This document shows, piece by piece, positions 5,387 to 6,960 of a stretch of 6,960 bases of DNA (the first letter of the stretch is position 1; each line of letters opens with the position of its first letter). The DNA lies in assembly GCA_030426005.1 (NCBI GenBank), contig JAUHZM010000162.1:1-6960 (forward strand), read 5' to 3'. The DNA is from Gammaproteobacteria bacterium (lineage in GTDB: Bacteria > Pseudomonadota > Gammaproteobacteria > Arenicellales > Arenicellaceae). Made by a program: the position numbers and the translations under genes. Under the pieces are notes generated by a model. The model was not told where the DNA came from, ran no database searches, and was given only the letters and a program-made list of their open reading frames with translations.

Positions 5387-6184
5387 CTAGGCCGCGTTGC
5401 TGGTTGGCAGGAGTTGCGCAAAGAACTCGGTCAAGGCTGACTTGCCGCCGCTTTCCCAGGCTTTTAAGGCCGCGGTGCCAATGACGGCGATATCCGCATG
5501 CTGGCCAATAAATGCCACGTCATCCGCAGTGCTCACACCAAAACCAACCGCGAGCGGCAGGTCGGTGAAGTTTCGACAACGATCGATGAACTCGGCCACG
5601 GAATCGGTCATCTCGGTGTGTGTGCCAGTTACGCCTTTGCGGGCGACCGTGTAAATAAAGCCATCAGCAGATTTTGCCAGTTGTGTTAAACGTGCATCAC
5701 TGTTGGTTGGCGTCATCAATACGATTGGGCTTAGGTCGAGTTCGGCGGCAATGCTGTGTAACTCGCCAGCTTCTTCAACCGGTAAGTCCGGGAGAATAAA
5801 GCCCACGGCACCAGCTTCTTTAAGGCGTGTGAGGAATGCTTGATGGCCGGTTTTGAATACGGTGTTGTAGTAGCCCATCATGACGACTTTGAACGAAAAA
5901 CGTTCGGTGACTTTGCGCATAAAGTCAAAGCAATCGTCGACATGCACGCCGTTAGCGATTGCTTCCTGATTGGCTTTGACAAACAGCGGGCCGTCGGCCG
6001 AGGGTTCGGAGAACGGAAATTGCAGCTCCACCAAATCTACGCCAAAGGATTCCATGACTTCAAGCGCGGCCCAGTTATCGTCAAACGAGGGGTAGCCGCA
6101 CACCACGTGCGTCATAACCATAGCCGGTCGGCTTGAACCGTCAGCGAGCTGTTTGCGCTCGGCCAGATACTTATTCAGTTCCAT
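5387..6184 (-). CDS. trpA: Tryptophan synthase alpha subunit
   Basis: A 265-residue TIM barrel that splits indole-3-glycerol phosphate into indole and glyceraldehyde 3-phosphate and passes indole to TrpB through an internal tunnel. The catalytic acids are Glu53 in VEL and Asp64 in SADGP, equivalent to E. coli Glu49 and Asp60. DLPVEE (133-138), the mobile loop KGVTG (183-187) and phosphate-binding GFGVS (214-218) are present. Around the active site the usual GIPFSDP is QFPFSEP (55-61). The Glu60 replaces an Asp (E. coli Asp56) known to contact the beta subunit. The ATG at 6184 is chosen because it gives the family length and overlaps the trpB stop by 14 nt; the in-frame ATG at 6244 would add 20 residues read out of frame inside trpB. 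No clear ribosome binding site is seen, so coupling to trpB is likely. Confidence 0.96.
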   Translation of the reverse strand: MELNKYLAERKQLADGSSRPAMVMTHVVCGYPSFDDNWAALEVMESFGVDLVELQFPFSEPSADGPLFVKANQEAIANGVHVDDCFDFMRKVTERFSFKVVMMGYYNTVFKTGHQAFLTRLKEAGAVGFILPDLPVEEAGELHSIAAELDLSPIVLMTPTNSDARLTQLAKSADGFIYTVARKGVTGTHTEMTDSVAEFIDRCRNFTDLPLAVGFGVSTADDVAFIGQHADIAVIGTAALKAWESGGKSALTEFFAQLLPTSNAA

Positions 6185-6960
6185 ATTCGTTTGATTTTTG
6201 TCGTATAAATTGTTTCCAGTGCTGATCACCCAGGGCGTCGGCAATGGTGAAAATGTCTTTGTCGCCGCGGCCTGACATGTTGATCAGTACCACTTCGTCT
6301 GGGCTCATTGATTCGGCTTCTATAACTGCTTGCGCGAAGCCATGCGAACTTTCTAACGCAGGTATCAGGCCTTCGGTGCGCATAGTGAGCTTTAACGCCT
6401 CGGTGACTTGTTCATCCGTGACGGCTTCGAAGCGCACGCGATTCTGTTCCCAGAGGTGTACCAGAATTGGGTTTACGCCGATATAGTCTAATCCAGCCGC
6501 GACTGAGTGCGTGTGCAACATATTGCCGTCGTCGTTTTGCAAGAAGTAGGTTTTCATGCCTTGAGCAACGCCGACTGACGCGTCTTTATACGCCAGTCGT
6601 GCGGCATGATTGCCTTTGCCGGGACCAAAGCCGCCCGCTTCACAACCCACCAGCTCGGTGTTGGTGTCGTCCATAAAGCCCTGGAATAAACCTATGGCAT
6701 TGGAGCCGCCGCCAACACAGGCGAACACGCGGTCGGGCAGGCGTCCGGCAGACGATAGAATTTGTTCACGTGCTTCGTGGCCTATGATCGATTGGAACCA
6801 GCTGACCATTTCTGGGAACGGATGCGGTCCACACGCGGTGCCGAGCACGTAATGCGTGTTGTCCATATTAGTTACCCAGTCACGCAAGCACTCGTTGATG
6901 GCGTCTTTCAAGGTTTGTTGACCGTCTGTGACTGCCACGACCTCGGAGCCCATGTTCTCC
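6171..6960 (-). CDS. trpB: Tryptophan synthase beta subunit, 5' end outside window
   Basis: The C-terminal 262 residues of the PLP enzyme that joins indole and serine to make tryptophan; the frame is open to the right edge. The lysine that carries PLP lies upstream of the window. Counting from the Met at 6953, visible motifs are TLKDAINECLRDW (14-26), GTACGPHPFP (38-47), the phosphate-binding GGGSN (81-85), PALESSH (198-204) and SGRGDKDIFT (227-236), whose Ser contacts the pyridine nitrogen in the E. coli enzyme. The segment GLDYIGVNPILVHLWEQ (154-170) differs from the E. coli type (GLDFPSVGP then a different stretch), so this TrpB, like its TrpA, is not of the enteric type. The Met at 6953 is internal, not a start. 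The gene overlaps trpA by 14 nt. Confidence 0.96.
   Translation of the reverse strand, partial: ENMGSEVVAVTDGQQTLKDAINECLRDWVTNMDNTHYVLGTACGPHPFPEMVSWFQSIIGHEAREQILSSAGRLPDRVFACVGGGSNAIGLFQGFMDDTNTELVGCEAGGFGPGKGNHAARLAYKDASVGVAQGMKTYFLQNDDGNMLHTHSVAAGLDYIGVNPILVHLWEQNRVRFEAVTDEQVTEALKLTMRTEGLIPALESSHGFAQAVIEAESMSPDEVVLINMSGRGDKDIFTIADALGDQHWKQFIRQKSNEYGTE

Noticed and set aside
5386..5421. Upstream ATG at 5421 as the FAH-family start
   Set aside because: It would add 12 residues that are only out-of-frame trpA codons. The ATG at 5385 gives the family length and a typical coupled junction.
6185..6244. Upstream ATG at 6244 as the trpA start
   Set aside because: It would overlap trpB by 74 nt and add 20 residues absent from the TrpA family. 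The ATG at 6184 fits the usual N-terminus.

Overview
The window reads as an ordinary chromosomal stretch of a gammaproteobacterium. GalE and the fumarylacetoacetase-family protein resemble their Escherichia coli counterparts closely, base composition looks near 50% GC by eye, and the genes are tightly packed in short operons. The exact genus cannot be told from the sequence. There are no transposases, phage genes, CRISPR arrays, tRNAs or rRNAs.

Layout. (1) 59-2781, minus strand: a two-gene unit of a multi-pass membrane GT-C type glycosyltransferase-like protein, followed 2 bp later by a Tat-signal, purple-acid-phosphatase-like metallophosphoesterase. (2) 2782-3220: a 439-bp divergent intergenic region with three perfect palindromes and candidate promoter elements. 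(3) 3221-4240, plus strand: galE, a UDP-hexose 4-epimerase whose substrate gatekeeper position is Ser299, not the Tyr of E. coli GalE. This suggests it may also act on UDP-GlcNAc/UDP-GalNAc. (4) 4241-4713: a 473-bp convergent intergenic region unusually rich in structure, with two minus-strand intrinsic terminators, a 14-bp direct repeat pair, several inverted repeats and a G-quadruplex motif inside a hairpin loop. (5) 4714-6960, minus strand: the end of an operon, trpB (5' end beyond the window), then trpA (14-nt overlap), then a YcgM/FAHD1-like hydrolase starting one base after the trpA stop.

How the genes relate. TrpB and TrpA form tryptophan synthase, the last two steps of tryptophan synthesis. 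The YcgM/FAHD1-like enzyme probably acts on acylpyruvates or oxaloacetate, and its tight coupling to trpA is not the usual proteobacterial trp context. GalE makes nucleotide-sugar precursors for surface glycans, and the divergent glycosyltransferase may belong to the same cell-envelope theme, but only proximity supports that link.

No clear new multi-gene system is visible. The best candidate for something undescribed is a possible minus-strand small RNA at about 4293-4596. It would have C-rich, G-poor segments and end at a strong intrinsic terminator that no annotated gene needs. This is inference from sequence alone.
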